DNA of 64,000 bases from an uncultured Desulfovibrio sp. (GTDB taxonomy: Bacteria > Desulfobacterota > Desulfovibrionia > Desulfovibrionales > Desulfovibrionaceae), in NCBI GenBank assembly GCA_900546145.1, contig URBN01000002.1, forward strand, positions 62,001 through 126,000, given 5' to 3'. The position numbers and the translations under genes are program-made. Numbering within the stretch: the stretch's first letter is position 1; each line of letters starts with the position of its first letter. Positions 17,397 to 26,423 of this stretch are shown here, one piece after another. The notes under the pieces are model-generated. The model saw only the letters and a program-made list of their open reading frames with translations. It was not told the origin of the DNA and did not search any database.

Positions 17397-17972
17397 TTAT
17401 GATTTAACCGCATCCGGTTTTGGTTTTGGTTTGGGAGCAGGCTTTGCGGGAAACACTTCAGTTCCGTCTTCACGCACTAATCCGATGCACTGCACAGGGC
17501 ATGCTTCCTGGCAGGTCGTAAACTCTTTATTGTGTTCCTTGCGCCATTCCCTGCACAGGTCACAGCGCACGGCGACCCGGCGGCCGCTTTTGAGTTCTTC
17601 GTCGTCGGGATTGTCCTCGATTTTGACGACAGGAAGATCGACGGTATCCATCTGCACAGCGCCGTAGGGGCAGGCATCGAGGCACATTTCGCAGGCAATG
17701 CACTGTTCGTCATGTGTCACAAGCGTACCGTCTTCAAGCTGCTCAATGGCTCCAGTCGGGCAGATATTGGCGCACGGGGCAGGGTTGCACTGATGGCAGC
17801 GCACCGTGGTCTTATATCCTTCACCTCTGATGACGCGCACCCTTGGCGTGAATTCATTGCGGCGCTTCATGGCCTCTTTCATATCGAGGTTGTGGTGCGC
17901 GGCAATGCAGGCCACTTCGCAGCGATGGCATGCGCGGCATTTCTCTGGCTTCGTTATGATGTGTTCAGGCAT
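17397..17972 (-). CDS. cooF: CooF-like polyferredoxin electron carrier
   Basis: 191 residues rich in cysteine motifs: CRACHRCEVAC (C12, C15, C18, C22), CHQCNPAPCANICP, CIACEMCLDACP and a final CDLC..CQEACP set, giving four [4Fe-4S] sites as in CooF/HycB. CooF carries electrons between a donor (CO dehydrogenase in CO oxidisers, or ferredoxin) and the hydrogenase. The C-terminus is a Pro/Lys repeat tail (KPAPKPKPKPD). Last gene of the operon, overlapping hypA by 8 bases. No CO dehydrogenase gene is in this window, so its donor here is unknown. Confidence 0.9.
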   Translation of the reverse strand: MPEHIITKPEKCRACHRCEVACIAAHHNLDMKEAMKRRNEFTPRVRVIRGEGYKTTVRCHQCNPAPCANICPTGAIEQLEDGTLVTHDEQCIACEMCLDACPYGAVQMDTVDLPVVKIEDNPDDEELKSGRRVAVRCDLCREWRKEHNKEFTTCQEACPVQCIGLVREDGTEVFPAKPAPKPKPKPDAVKS

Positions 17973-18348
17973 TTTCTTCGTCCTTATTTTCGACTTCCAG
18001 GCTCAGGAGAGTGAGTCCGTGTCCTCCGGTGAAGGAAAGCTGATCGCTCCCGCACTGCGGACAGCGGAACATTTTTTTGGTGAGAAGGAAATGTTCACCG
18101 CAGCTCTCGCAGGTGCAGGATACGGGAACAATTTTCATGTCCAGCTTGGCTCCCTCGGCTACAGAGCCTTCGGAAAGAAGCTCGAAGCATCCCTTGAACG
18201 TTTCTGTTTCCACGCAGGACAGAGGTCCCAGACCAAGGCTGAGAGCGGTAACGCGCCCCGCTGGTTTTTCAGGATGTGCCTCGTTATAGCGGGACACACT
18301 GTCCGTAATCAGGTTAAGCAGACCCTGTGCAAGGGAAGCTTCGTGCAT
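17965..18348 (-). CDS. hypA: Hydrogenase nickel incorporation protein HypA
   Basis: 127 residues. HypA delivers nickel to NiFe hydrogenase large subunits. The invariant N-terminal MHE (nickel site) is present, as is the zinc-binding pair of CxxC motifs CESC and CPQC (about 86-106). Located between cooH and cooF within the operon, 13 bases after cooH, as in the D. vulgaris coo operon, indicating a dedicated maturation factor for this hydrogenase. Confidence 0.95.
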   Translation of the reverse strand: MHEASLAQGLLNLITDSVSRYNEAHPEKPAGRVTALSLGLGPLSCVETETFKGCFELLSEGSVAEGAKLDMKIVPVSCTCESCGEHFLLTKKMFRCPQCGSDQLSFTGGHGLTLLSLEVENKDEENA

Positions 18349-18361
18349 GTGTCCGTGCCTG

Positions 18362-19462
18362 CTAACGCTCTGTGCAGGAGACGCAGGGATCGATCGTGTT
18401 TGTGATCAGCGCCGCGTCGGCGAGCTTGGCGTTTTTCAGCATAACGCTGAGAGCTTCCCAGTTAGGATAGCTCGGAACACGCCAGTGGAGGCGGTCCGGC
18501 ACGTCAGTATTGTTGGTGCGGATGAAGTAGATGAGTTCGCCACGGGGGGCTTCGCTGCGTGCTACGGCAGACGAGGGGTGAATGCCTTTCATATGTACCC
18601 TGCAGGGGCCTTCGGGAATATCGCGGATAGCCTGACGGACCATCTTGGCGGATTCCAGAATTTCATGCAGGCGGACATAGGTGCGGGCATGCAAATCTCC
18701 TTCCGGTCTCGTGATGACGTTGAAGTCAAGTTTGCCGTAAGCAGCGTAAGGAGCTTCCTTGCGTACGTCGGTAGCAATGCCGGAACCACGAGCCACGGGA
18801 CCTACAACGCCGAGACGGAGCGCGTCTTCCTTGGGGAGAACGCCGACGCCCACAGTACGTTCGCGCATCATGGGATCGTTCTCGAAGATGTCACAGAGCT
18901 CCTCAACCTGGGGCTCAAACTTGTCGAGCTGCTCAAGAATGAAGTCGAAGCACTTCTGATCCAGGTCGTGCTTTGTTCCGCCGATGCAGTTGAAGGCGAG
19001 GTTCATGCGGTTGCCGTAGACGGCTTCCTTGACGTCCTGCATGAGTTCCCTGACTTCCATGGTGTGCATGAAAAGGGAAGCGTATCCGCAAAGATGAGCC
19101 TGGATGGCGATGTTGAAGAGATGTGACGCCATGCGCTTGATCTCTTCAGTCATGGAGCGCAGATATTTGGCTCTTTCGGAAATCTTGATCCCCAGGGCGT
19201 TCTCAACAACCATGGCATAGGTGAACGAATGGCTGTTGGAACACAGGGAACAGACACGTTCCGTGAGGGTCTGGTCCATGATCAGATTGCGCTGCTGGGC
19301 AAGGTTTTCCATGCCGCGGTGGACGTGACCGCTCTGCAGAACAGCCTTTGTGATTGTTTCACCATCAATGGTGAGGTGAAAATAGACCGGCTCTTCCAGG
19401 GCCACATGAATGGGGCCAAGGGGAAGTTTGAATGAACTGCCGGTAGTGTTTGGAAGATTCAT
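18362..19462 (-). CDS. cooH: Coo-type membrane-bound hydrogenase, NiFe large subunit
   Basis: 366 residues. Catalytic subunit that reduces protons to H2. The four NiFe cysteine ligands are present: C71-C74 (RVCSLC) and C360-C363 (DPCVSC). Similar to complex I NuoD/49-kDa subunits over the rest (MDQTLTERVCSLCSNSH, HMKGIHPSSAVARSEAPRGE). The protein ends only three residues after the last ligand (CTER), so it lacks the C-terminal extension that maturation proteases remove from most NiFe large subunits; this is known for CooH-type enzymes. It overlaps cooU by one base. Confidence 0.94.
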   Translation of the reverse strand: MNLPNTTGSSFKLPLGPIHVALEEPVYFHLTIDGETITKAVLQSGHVHRGMENLAQQRNLIMDQTLTERVCSLCSNSHSFTYAMVVENALGIKISERAKYLRSMTEEIKRMASHLFNIAIQAHLCGYASLFMHTMEVRELMQDVKEAVYGNRMNLAFNCIGGTKHDLDQKCFDFILEQLDKFEPQVEELCDIFENDPMMRERTVGVGVLPKEDALRLGVVGPVARGSGIATDVRKEAPYAAYGKLDFNVITRPEGDLHARTYVRLHEILESAKMVRQAIRDIPEGPCRVHMKGIHPSSAVARSEAPRGELIYFIRTNNTDVPDRLHWRVPSYPNWEALSVMLKNAKLADAALITNTIDPCVSCTER

Positions 19463-20010
19463 TACTGGTTTCCTCCCTTGGCACTGAGAATGTGTTCCCA
19501 GAGATCCTTGGTGCAGGCACCGTTCATCATGACAGAAAGCGGTACTATTTTGCCGATAATGCCTCTGTCGAGCTCGGGATCGAGGAAGAGACGTGTCTTG
19601 CCTGGCTGATCCTTTACCTTGATGCCGACGAGTTCCTGCATCTCGCGTTCATGCCAGTCAGCGTTGTCGTACCATGGGGTGATGGTCGGGACGGTGGGGT
19701 CATCAGCGTAGAGATTGACGTAAGGCGTATAGACGACACCGTCGAGAACGTAATGATAGCAGACACCGTACAGGGGATCGCTGTTGTCCTTGCGGTTGCG
19801 AATCGGGTATCCTGAAATCAGGCTGAGACGCGCTTTTTCTTTTTTGAAGACGGCAGCCACCTGAGGAACAATGGCCGGTGTGGCCAGAGTGAACCAGTGC
19901 TGCCAGTTCCCGTCCATGTCCTGTTTGTGGATTATGGCATCCGGAGTCTCTGCGCACATGTCGGGCAGTACCCTGAGCAGATACTCGTTGCCTTTTATTA
20001 TTTCTTCCAT
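19462..20010 (-). CDS. cooU: Coo hydrogenase subunit, NuoC-like
   Basis: 182 residues with the 30-kDa (NuoC) subunit signature in the second half: DNADWHEREMQELVGIKVKDQP followed by RLFLDPELDRG. NuoC-like subunits pack against the large subunit in complex I relatives. Its stop overlaps the cooH start (TAATG), so translation is coupled. It follows cooX by 33 bases. Confidence 0.9.
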   Translation of the reverse strand: MEEIIKGNEYLLRVLPDMCAETPDAIIHKQDMDGNWQHWFTLATPAIVPQVAAVFKKEKARLSLISGYPIRNRKDNSDPLYGVCYHYVLDGVVYTPYVNLYADDPTVPTITPWYDNADWHEREMQELVGIKVKDQPGKTRLFLDPELDRGIIGKIVPLSVMMNGACTKDLWEHILSAKGGNQ

Positions 20011-20043
20011 GTTGTCCTCATAAATCTGACAGGGAAAAGTCAG

Positions 20044-20616
20044 TTACTTCTGAGCGGGGGCCGCGTCAGCCTTGGGCGGGACAGCGGTCTTTGAAGGCGG
20101 CATGAGGCAGACACTGTGCGTTTCTGCGTCCAGAACCTGTCTGCAGCTCGGGCAGAGGTGTCGAATCTGTTCAGGATCGACATTGGGGTCGTGGCCGTAA
20201 AGTTCCTTTGCTCTTTCCAGAGACATGACTCTGGTCGGAGTGCCGCAGCTGGGACAGGGCTGGAACTCGATAGTGTGCTGCTCAATGCGCTTGAACTTGT
20301 CTTCCTCGAAGTGGGCGGAATGCCAGTCAGGTTCGATGGTGACAGCATGCATGGGACAGTAAGTGACGCAAGAGGCACAGAGACAGCAGGAATCCTGCCA
20401 TACCGTGATGGTCCAGCCCTTGCCCTTGTGCTTCTGAATATTGATGGCTCCAGCCACACATGAATGGCGGCACATGCCGCAGCCCATGCAGAGGTCGGGA
20501 TCAATGCGTACCCTGCCGCGGATCGTCTTGGGTGAATAGGTTTCGCCGAAGGGGAATGGATCCGTGCACGGGCCGGAGACAACGTTCTTGAGGAGAATGT
20601 TAAAGATACTGCCCAT
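20044..20616 (-). CDS. cooX: Coo hydrogenase two-[4Fe-4S] subunit with C-terminal zinc-ribbon-like motif
   Basis: 190 residues. Two ferredoxin motifs, CMGCGMCRHSC (C43, C46, C49, C53) and CCLCASCVTYCP (C77, C80, C83, C87), match NuoI/CooX and would relay electrons between ferredoxin and the NuoB-like subunit. Beyond about residue 118, a pair of CPSC motifs (C121/C124 and C155/C158) looks like a zinc ribbon or further metal site. The tail is Pro/Ala rich. It follows cooL by one base. Confidence 0.9.
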   Translation of the reverse strand: MGSIFNILLKNVVSGPCTDPFPFGETYSPKTIRGRVRIDPDLCMGCGMCRHSCVAGAINIQKHKGKGWTITVWQDSCCLCASCVTYCPMHAVTIEPDWHSAHFEEDKFKRIEQHTIEFQPCPSCGTPTRVMSLERAKELYGHDPNVDPEQIRHLCPSCRQVLDAETHSVCLMPPSKTAVPPKADAAPAQK

Positions 20617-20617
20617 T

Positions 20618-21070
20618 CTAGTCCTCCGTTATTCCCAGTTTCTTCATCCAGATTTGCTTCGCGAGAACGACGCCTTCCATAATGGCCTGAGGCCTGGGAG
20701 GACAACCCGGAACGTTGACGTCAACCTTCACCAGCTTGCTGAGAGGGCCGGCGATGGAATAGCTGTCACGGAACACGCCGCCGGAAATGGGGCAGATGCC
20801 GACAGCAACGGTGACCTTGGGTTCAGGGATTTCATTCCACACTCTAACAACATGATCACGCATCTGTACTGTGACAGGGCCCGTGACCAGGACAATGTCA
20901 GCCTGACGCGGCGAACCGGTATAAAGACAGCCAAGGCGTTCGACGTCGTAGCGGGGAATAAGCGCCGTCGTGGCAAGTTCGACATCGCAGCCATTGCAGG
21001 AGCCCGCGTTGATGCGGAACAGCCAGGGCGAACGGACTGACGTTTTTTTCAGGAAAGAATCGAGACTCAC
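20618..21070 (-). CDS. cooL: Coo hydrogenase small subunit, NuoB-like
   Basis: 150 residues from a GTG start. Carries the proximal [4Fe-4S] cluster; ligands C25 and C28 (SCNGCDVE), C93 (GICPISGG) and C123 (GCPPRP) follow the NuoB/Ech small-subunit pattern. A longer frame opens at 21118 inside cooK, but AAGGAG lies 6 bases before GTG 21070, just after the cooK stop at 21081-21083, so GTG is taken as the start. It forms the catalytic dimer with CooH. Confidence 0.92.
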   Translation of the reverse strand: MSLDSFLKKTSVRSPWLFRINAGSCNGCDVELATTALIPRYDVERLGCLYTGSPRQADIVLVTGPVTVQMRDHVVRVWNEIPEPKVTVAVGICPISGGVFRDSYSIAGPLSKLVKVDVNVPGCPPRPQAIMEGVVLAKQIWMKKLGITED

Positions 21071-21080
21071 AACGTACTCC

Positions 21081-22046
21081 TTACAAAGCAATGACGAGGA
21101 CGAGGCTGACAAGGGCAAGAGCCGTGGGGATCTTGAAATAGAACTTCACGGCCTGGTCGATGCGGAAACGTCCCGTCGCGGCCCTGACAAGGGACATGGC
21201 GAAGAACATCAGCAGAATGCACTTGGCCAGGAAGATAAGAATATCAACAGGCCAGAATCCGGTGATGCCGCCGGGCATGAACATGACGACACCGAGGCCG
21301 AGAACCACGAAGGTCTTGAAAGCCGTTCCAATGTGGAAGAGTGCGAGCAGCGGGCCGCCATATTCCAGCATGGGGCCTTCGAGAATTTCCGTCTCGGATT
21401 CAGCGATGTCGAAAGGAGCTACGCCCATGGTGCCAGGGAGGAACATGAGGTAGGCGACAAAGGCCGGAACCATGATGGGGTTATGCCAGAAGGAGCCGTT
21501 GGCAAGCTGGTATTTGACAATGTTCAGCAGGGAGAAGTCCGCCGTGCCGATGCCGGATTCATGGCCGACCATCATGGCCACGGTGAGCAGCACCATGAGC
21601 AGAGGCAGCTCGTAGCTGAGCATGACTATCATCTCACGGGAGAAGCCGATAGCGCCAAAAGGCGAGCTCGAAGAGGAACCGCCCAGCATAAGGGCGATGG
21701 CCGGTATGGGCAGCAGGTAGAAGAGGACGAGCAGATCGCCCATGTTGTACATGCCGTCGAAAACACCGGAAATCGGAATGAAGGCGGCGCAGGCAGCCAT
21801 GCCTGTGAGACCGATGACGGGAGCAAGGAGGAAGACGGGCTTGCAGGCCGTCTTGGGGATCATCTGCTCCTTGGTCATCAGCTTGGCGATATCAATGAAG
21901 GGCTGGTTGAGCGGCGGGCCGACACGGCTCTGCAGCCGCGCAACGAAGCGCCGGTCGAGGCCCTTGAGGTAAAGGGCCACCAGAAGGGCGAATATTCCTC
22001 CGGGGAATATGCAGAGATGGATAAGAGCCCAGAATATATCTGTCAT
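21081..22046 (-). CDS. cooK: Coo hydrogenase membrane subunit, NuoH-like
   Basis: 321 residues with about eight transmembrane helices, of the NuoH/NDH-1 subunit 1 family. Typical motifs: GLDRRFVARLQSRVGPPLNQPFIDIAKL near residues 29-56, and the acidic loop PFDIAESETEILEGPMLEYGG. The subunit couples the catalytic module to the ion-pumping module in the membrane. Three bases separate it from the end of cooM, and it precedes cooL by 10 bases. Confidence 0.94.
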   Translation of the reverse strand: MTDIFWALIHLCIFPGGIFALLVALYLKGLDRRFVARLQSRVGPPLNQPFIDIAKLMTKEQMIPKTACKPVFLLAPVIGLTGMAACAAFIPISGVFDGMYNMGDLLVLFYLLPIPAIALMLGGSSSSSPFGAIGFSREMIVMLSYELPLLMVLLTVAMMVGHESGIGTADFSLLNIVKYQLANGSFWHNPIMVPAFVAYLMFLPGTMGVAPFDIAESETEILEGPMLEYGGPLLALFHIGTAFKTFVVLGLGVVMFMPGGITGFWPVDILIFLAKCILLMFFAMSLVRAATGRFRIDQAVKFYFKIPTALALVSLVLVIAL

Positions 22047-22049
22047 TTT

Positions 22050-25000
22050 TTAATCCTCCCTGCCGGTTTCGAAGGGATCCTTACGCAGGTTTCTGAAGAA
22101 GGCGGGCAGTCCGCCGAAAACGCTGGCCGGGCGAATACGGTCGGCGCTTTCTTCGGGGCTGAGACCGCAGTTATGGACATCGACTTCATGCAGCTTCACG
22201 AAGCGCTTGATGAACCAGCATCCGGCAGCGAAGGGCACGGCCATCAGGACGAACATGGTGCTGGCGCTCCAGGCAGTGGCACCGGAGCCGATGGTTCCGA
22301 GCGTAAACGGAATCGGCGGGATGTTGTACTGGGCGATGATGCTGTCGATGGGACCGAGCATGAGGCCGGGGAAAATGCCGGTCAGGATGCAGCCCGCAGC
22401 CAGAATCATCATGGGAACACGCATGACCATGGGCACGTCCTTGACGTTCTCCATGGCGGGGTTGGGCTGACCAAGGAAGCAGGCATGCATAAACTTGGCG
22501 ATATAGGCCAGGGTCAGCACAGATCCGAAGAGCGAGAGCAGAGCCAGCACAGGCTGGCCGGACTTCATAAGGGCGTGGTAGATGATCCACTTGGAGCTGA
22601 AGCCGGACGTCGGAGGCACACCGATGACGGAAAGTCCGGCGATAAAGAACATCAGCATGGTGAAGGGCATCTTGCGGCCGAGGCCGCCGAGATCCCTCAG
22701 GTGATCCTTGGCGGTCATGAACATGACGGCGCCGCAGACGAGGAAGAGCAGGTCCTTGAAGAAGACGTGGTTAATCAGGTGGAGAAGACCGCCGGAGAAG
22801 CCGAGGCTGGCGTCACCGCCCTTGGCCAGGGCGTAAGCACCAACGGCAACGGCAAGAACCATGTAGCCTATCTGACTGACGGTTGAGTAAATGAAGACCA
22901 GCTTGACATGGTCAGCACGCATAGCCTGCCAGGCAGCCAGAACAATGGTAATGCCGCCAATCCACATGATGAAGTCGGACTGGATGACATTGTAGAGAGC
23001 CGGAGCTCCCTGTCCGAGGATAAGGAACAGCTTGCAGAGGCCGATGATGGCGCTCTTCAGGAGCATGGAGGAGATGTAACCGGAAACGGGCGTGGGAGCG
23101 ACCGCAGGGTGCATCTGCCAGTCAATCCTGATGGGGAACTGGGCGGCTTTCATGACGAAGCCGATGGCAAGCAGAGCGAGGCCGGTGCACAGGGAACTGC
23201 CCTGCGGGAGAATGCCCGCGAGCTTGGTTCCTGGGAACACGGTCATGGGAGCGCTTCCGCCGATGACGCATACGCCGACAAAGATGAAGCTTGCGCCGGC
23301 AACATTGAACAGGAAGTATTTGAAGGCCTCACGGATAGAGACTTTGTCACCTTCATGGGCGAGGGCCATATACAGGGTCCACGAGCTCATGATTTCCCAG
23401 AACATGAAGAAGCCGAACAGGGTCTTGCTGGCGGCCATACCGACAAGGCCGCCGCACATAGCCGTGAAGACGCAGTAGAAACGCCACTGGGTGTGGCTTT
23501 CTTCCATGTAGCCGACGGCGTAGGCCATGTTGAGGGCGCCAAGAGCCGGCACAATGATGGCGAAGGCGTAGGACAGGTTGTCGAGGTCATGTCCGTTGGC
23601 AATCACGAGAATGCAGGTGATGGCGAGGACAGCCACGCTCGACCAGCCGGCCAGACGCCTGTTGAACATGAAGAATGCCGGAATGACCGCACCGAAGATG
23701 GGAAGCAGTACGTAAGACGGCCAGGGCACGAGAAGAGCGCTGGCCGGGAGAGCCTGCCCAATACCAGAACAGGCAGCCGCGGCTGCGGCGGCCAGAGAAT
23801 ACGGCAGATCGGGGCAGAGGCCGAAGATCAGGCTGGCCGCAGTGAGGAGCAGCATGGCCACCTGCATGCTCAGGGGAGCTTCCTGAAGCCTGGGTGCGTC
23901 TTCCGGACGTTTTTCAAAAATGATGGTGTTGAGGATACGCGTATAGTAGATGACGCCGATGAAGGAACCGGTGAGAATGGCAGCTGCAATCCAGATGTGG
24001 TCCGCGCTGACAGCGGCCTGGATCATGGCGAACTTGCTGTAGAAAGCCGCGAACGGCGGCAGCCCCATGATGGAAATGAGTCCGACAGCCATGCAACAGC
24101 AGGTGACGGGCATCTGCGAGGCCGCGCCGCGGAAGTCACTCAGCGTGCGCGTTCCGGCACGCAGGATAAGAGCGCCGGCACAAAGGAAGAGCAGGTCCTT
24201 CATGATGGCGTGATTGAGAATATGGAAGAAGCTGGCCGTGGTCGCGAGAAGCGTGCCAAGGCTGAGCACGATGGTGATTTCGCCAATCTGGCCAAGAGTT
24301 GAGTAGGCCAGCATGCGTTTGATGTCCCTCTGTTTCAGGGCCATCAGTTCGCCGTAGAACAACGTGGCGATGCCGAGAGCTGCGAGGCCCGTGCCGTACC
24401 AGGACAGGCCGAAATAACCGGGCGTGGCCGTGAGGGCCTGGCCCATCTGGCCGGCGCAGACGGCAGCCAGTCCGAAGAAGCCCATTTTGGTGATGATACC
24501 GGAAAGAGGCGCGGAGACGGAGCTCGGGGCAGCCGGATGGGCGTCAGGCAGCCAGGAGTGCATGGGAACGAGGCCGGCCTTTACGCCGAAGCCGGCGATG
24601 CAGAGGATGAGAGCCGCCTGAATCCAGCCGGCGGGCAGGCTGAGAATGCCTTTCCACGCAGCCGGGGCAGTGATGGCGTCCACGGCTGCGAGATGGCCGG
24701 GACCGGAGAGAATGAGGATGCCGGGCAGCATGAAGAGGGCGCCGCCGGCGCACATGACATAATATTTGAGGCCGGCTGAACGGGCCGTGTAATCAGACTC
24801 ATGCGCAACAAGGAAGAAGGACGCGAAGGTCATGAGTTCCCAGTTGCCGTAAAGGCTGCTTGCGCTGTCAGAGGAAACGATACCTGCCAGAGAGGCAAAA
24901 GTCAGGAGCAGGAAGAACCAGTACCAGCCCTGACGTTCCTCATTGGCCATATAGCCTATGGAATAGATGGAAATGATAAGGGCACCGACCGTCACGAGCA

Positions 25001-25838
25001 CAAGAAAAAGCTGAGACAGCGGAGAGGCAGGAAAAGCCCAGACGGTGAACAGGGCAAGTGCGCTGGCGGCCACGCCGATAATGACGCCGATCCTCCTCAG
25101 GTTGAGGAAGAAGGCTATGCCGCTCGCGAAGGCGCCGAGATACAGCATCCAGAAAGCCGCATGCACGGATGAATGCGCAGCCTCAAATCCGCAGATGGCT
25201 GCGAAAATAGAAAGGATGGGGGCGCGCAGGAAACCGAACGCGGCAACGCAGCCGGCAAGGATGATAGCAATTTTGGACGGCCTGGCTTCGCTGCCCGGAG
25301 CAGCCGGAGCCTTGGTCAGAAGAACGGCGTTAACGGCTGCCACCGCAAGCCAGACCTGAACGATGGTGCAGGCGGCAGCGAGAAGTATGGCGTAGACGCC
25401 CAGGCTCGTCTGGGGGAGGATGCTCACAGCTCCGGCAGTGATGAGGTAGCGCCCTTCAGGAATGAAGAAGGCGGAACCGCCTACGGCAGCGAGCATGCCA
25501 AAGGCAAAAAGGGCGCCCGTGAAGGGGGCCGTCCTTCCAGCGCCGCGGAGATCCCAGAGATCGTTGCCTGTAAGTTTGGCCGGAGCGGCCGGTCTGAGAT
25601 CCTCAAGAGACTTGAGAGCCAGCAGACGGGCCAGGACCTGAAAACCGGCGTACATCAGGAAGCCTGCCCGCGCTGCTGCGCTGGGACAGGCAAGGCCGAT
25701 GCATGCGATGCCGGCATCGTGGAGACAGCCCCTGATAATGAGCTGTTTGAATTTGTCATGGCTGAGCACGCACAGGAATGTTCCTGCAAGAAGCAGGAGC
25801 GCTCCGAGCGCCAGCACGATGGTGCCCATGATGGTCAT
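22050..25838 (-). CDS. cooM: Coo hydrogenase large ion-translocating membrane subunit
   Basis: 1262 residues, almost entirely membrane helices. Two antiporter-type (NuoL/M/N, Mrp-like) modules are fused in tandem: one with GLVPMHSWLPDAHPAAPSSVS and later KRMLAYSTLGQIGE, the second with AAQFPIRIDWQMHPAVAPTPVS and VKLVFIYSTVSQIGYM. Both keep the conserved lysine and histidine environments of proton/sodium channels. The N-terminal ~100 residues resemble a NuoK-like bundle. It is the first gene of the operon. The start ATG has GGGAGG 6 bases upstream. This subunit would conserve the energy of ferredoxin oxidation as an ion gradient. Confidence 0.93.
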   Translation of the reverse strand: MTIMGTIVLALGALLLLAGTFLCVLSHDKFKQLIIRGCLHDAGIACIGLACPSAAARAGFLMYAGFQVLARLLALKSLEDLRPAAPAKLTGNDLWDLRGAGRTAPFTGALFAFGMLAAVGGSAFFIPEGRYLITAGAVSILPQTSLGVYAILLAAACTIVQVWLAVAAVNAVLLTKAPAAPGSEARPSKIAIILAGCVAAFGFLRAPILSIFAAICGFEAAHSSVHAAFWMLYLGAFASGIAFFLNLRRIGVIIGVAASALALFTVWAFPASPLSQLFLVLVTVGALIISIYSIGYMANEERQGWYWFFLLLTFASLAGIVSSDSASSLYGNWELMTFASFFLVAHESDYTARSAGLKYYVMCAGGALFMLPGILILSGPGHLAAVDAITAPAAWKGILSLPAGWIQAALILCIAGFGVKAGLVPMHSWLPDAHPAAPSSVSAPLSGIITKMGFFGLAAVCAGQMGQALTATPGYFGLSWYGTGLAALGIATLFYGELMALKQRDIKRMLAYSTLGQIGEITIVLSLGTLLATTASFFHILNHAIMKDLLFLCAGALILRAGTRTLSDFRGAASQMPVTCCCMAVGLISIMGLPPFAAFYSKFAMIQAAVSADHIWIAAAILTGSFIGVIYYTRILNTIIFEKRPEDAPRLQEAPLSMQVAMLLLTAASLIFGLCPDLPYSLAAAAAAACSGIGQALPASALLVPWPSYVLLPIFGAVIPAFFMFNRRLAGWSSVAVLAITCILVIANGHDLDNLSYAFAIIVPALGALNMAYAVGYMEESHTQWRFYCVFTAMCGGLVGMAASKTLFGFFMFWEIMSSWTLYMALAHEGDKVSIREAFKYFLFNVAGASFIFVGVCVIGGSAPMTVFPGTKLAGILPQGSSLCTGLALLAIGFVMKAAQFPIRIDWQMHPAVAPTPVSGYISSMLLKSAIIGLCKLFLILGQGAPALYNVIQSDFIMWIGGITIVLAAWQAMRADHVKLVFIYSTVSQIGYMVLAVAVGAYALAKGGDASLGFSGGLLHLINHVFFKDLLFLVCGAVMFMTAKDHLRDLGGLGRKMPFTMLMFFIAGLSVIGVPPTSGFSSKWIIYHALMKSGQPVLALLSLFGSVLTLAYIAKFMHACFLGQPNPAMENVKDVPMVMRVPMMILAAGCILTGIFPGLMLGPIDSIIAQYNIPPIPFTLGTIGSGATAWSASTMFVLMAVPFAAGCWFIKRFVKLHEVDVHNCGLSPEESADRIRPASVFGGLPAFFRNLRKDPFETGRED

Positions 25839-26423
25839 AGAATCCCTCCCATAAAGCCAAGCCCCTGCGAAGGGGAGTCCTCTGGACTTTAGTTAACCTC
25901 TTATCTGTTACTTCACCTTGTTTTTTTTGGCAAGAATGAGAGCGATTTCTGTCTCTTTATTTTTTAAATTTTCGTGACCAAAACTGCTTGTGCTGCCTGT
26001 AAGAAACTGCGCCGCGGCTTGGCCGGATACTATAAATAATATAAAGGGAACGGTCGGATTTTGCGGCAAAAATGCATGTTATTTTATGATAAAGCTAACA
26101 ATTACAGCTGTTCGTACTTTTTGGGCTGAGATCTTTGGATCAGCCCGGTTTTTGCATGCGGGATGATGGAAAAATGATTCACTGATATGTTATTTCAGTT
26201 CTTCAGTGCGTCTCTGGTTTCTGTATAGTCTCTGATCCTTTTCCGGCCTCCCTTCCCTGAATGTAGAATGAGCCTTTGATTCCCGGGTAAAGAAGGGGCT
26301 GTCTGAACTGCCTGGCTCCGGTGTCCTTCATATCGGGACAGCGGATGGTCCTCAGTCTTGTCTGGCAGTATACTTTGTCCTGTGCCAGGAGATTTTATCG
26401 AAGAAAGGTGCTCTGCGCCCTGC
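25839..26423. other. Gene-free stretch upstream of the coo operon
   Basis: About 585 bases. The coo promoter must lie here, and an AT-rich block near 26030-26060 (containing ATAAATAATATAAAG) is the likeliest place. I found no convincing CooA-type or Rex-type palindrome. An orphan plus-strand terminator-like hairpin is at 26123-26153. The stretch 26155-26423 downstream of gpsA holds no gene I can support. Confidence 0.45.
26123..26153 (+). terminator. Orphan terminator-like hairpin
   Basis: GGGCTGA (26123-26129) pairs with TCAGCCC (26140-26146), then GGTTTTT. The T run is on the plus strand, yet no plus-strand gene precedes it in the 285 bases back to cooM. It may end a small RNA, or may be coincidental. 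Confidence 0.4.

Noticed and set aside
20970..24302. Long plus-strand open frames (638 and 464 codons) opposite cooL-cooK-cooM
   Set aside because: They are Glu/His/Gly-rich shadows of hydrophobic membrane-protein codons on the other strand; none resembles a known protein.
25839..26110. CooA or Rex binding site in front of the coo operon
   Set aside because: No TGTCA-N6-TGACA or TTGTGA-N6-TCACAA palindrome of acceptable quality is present.
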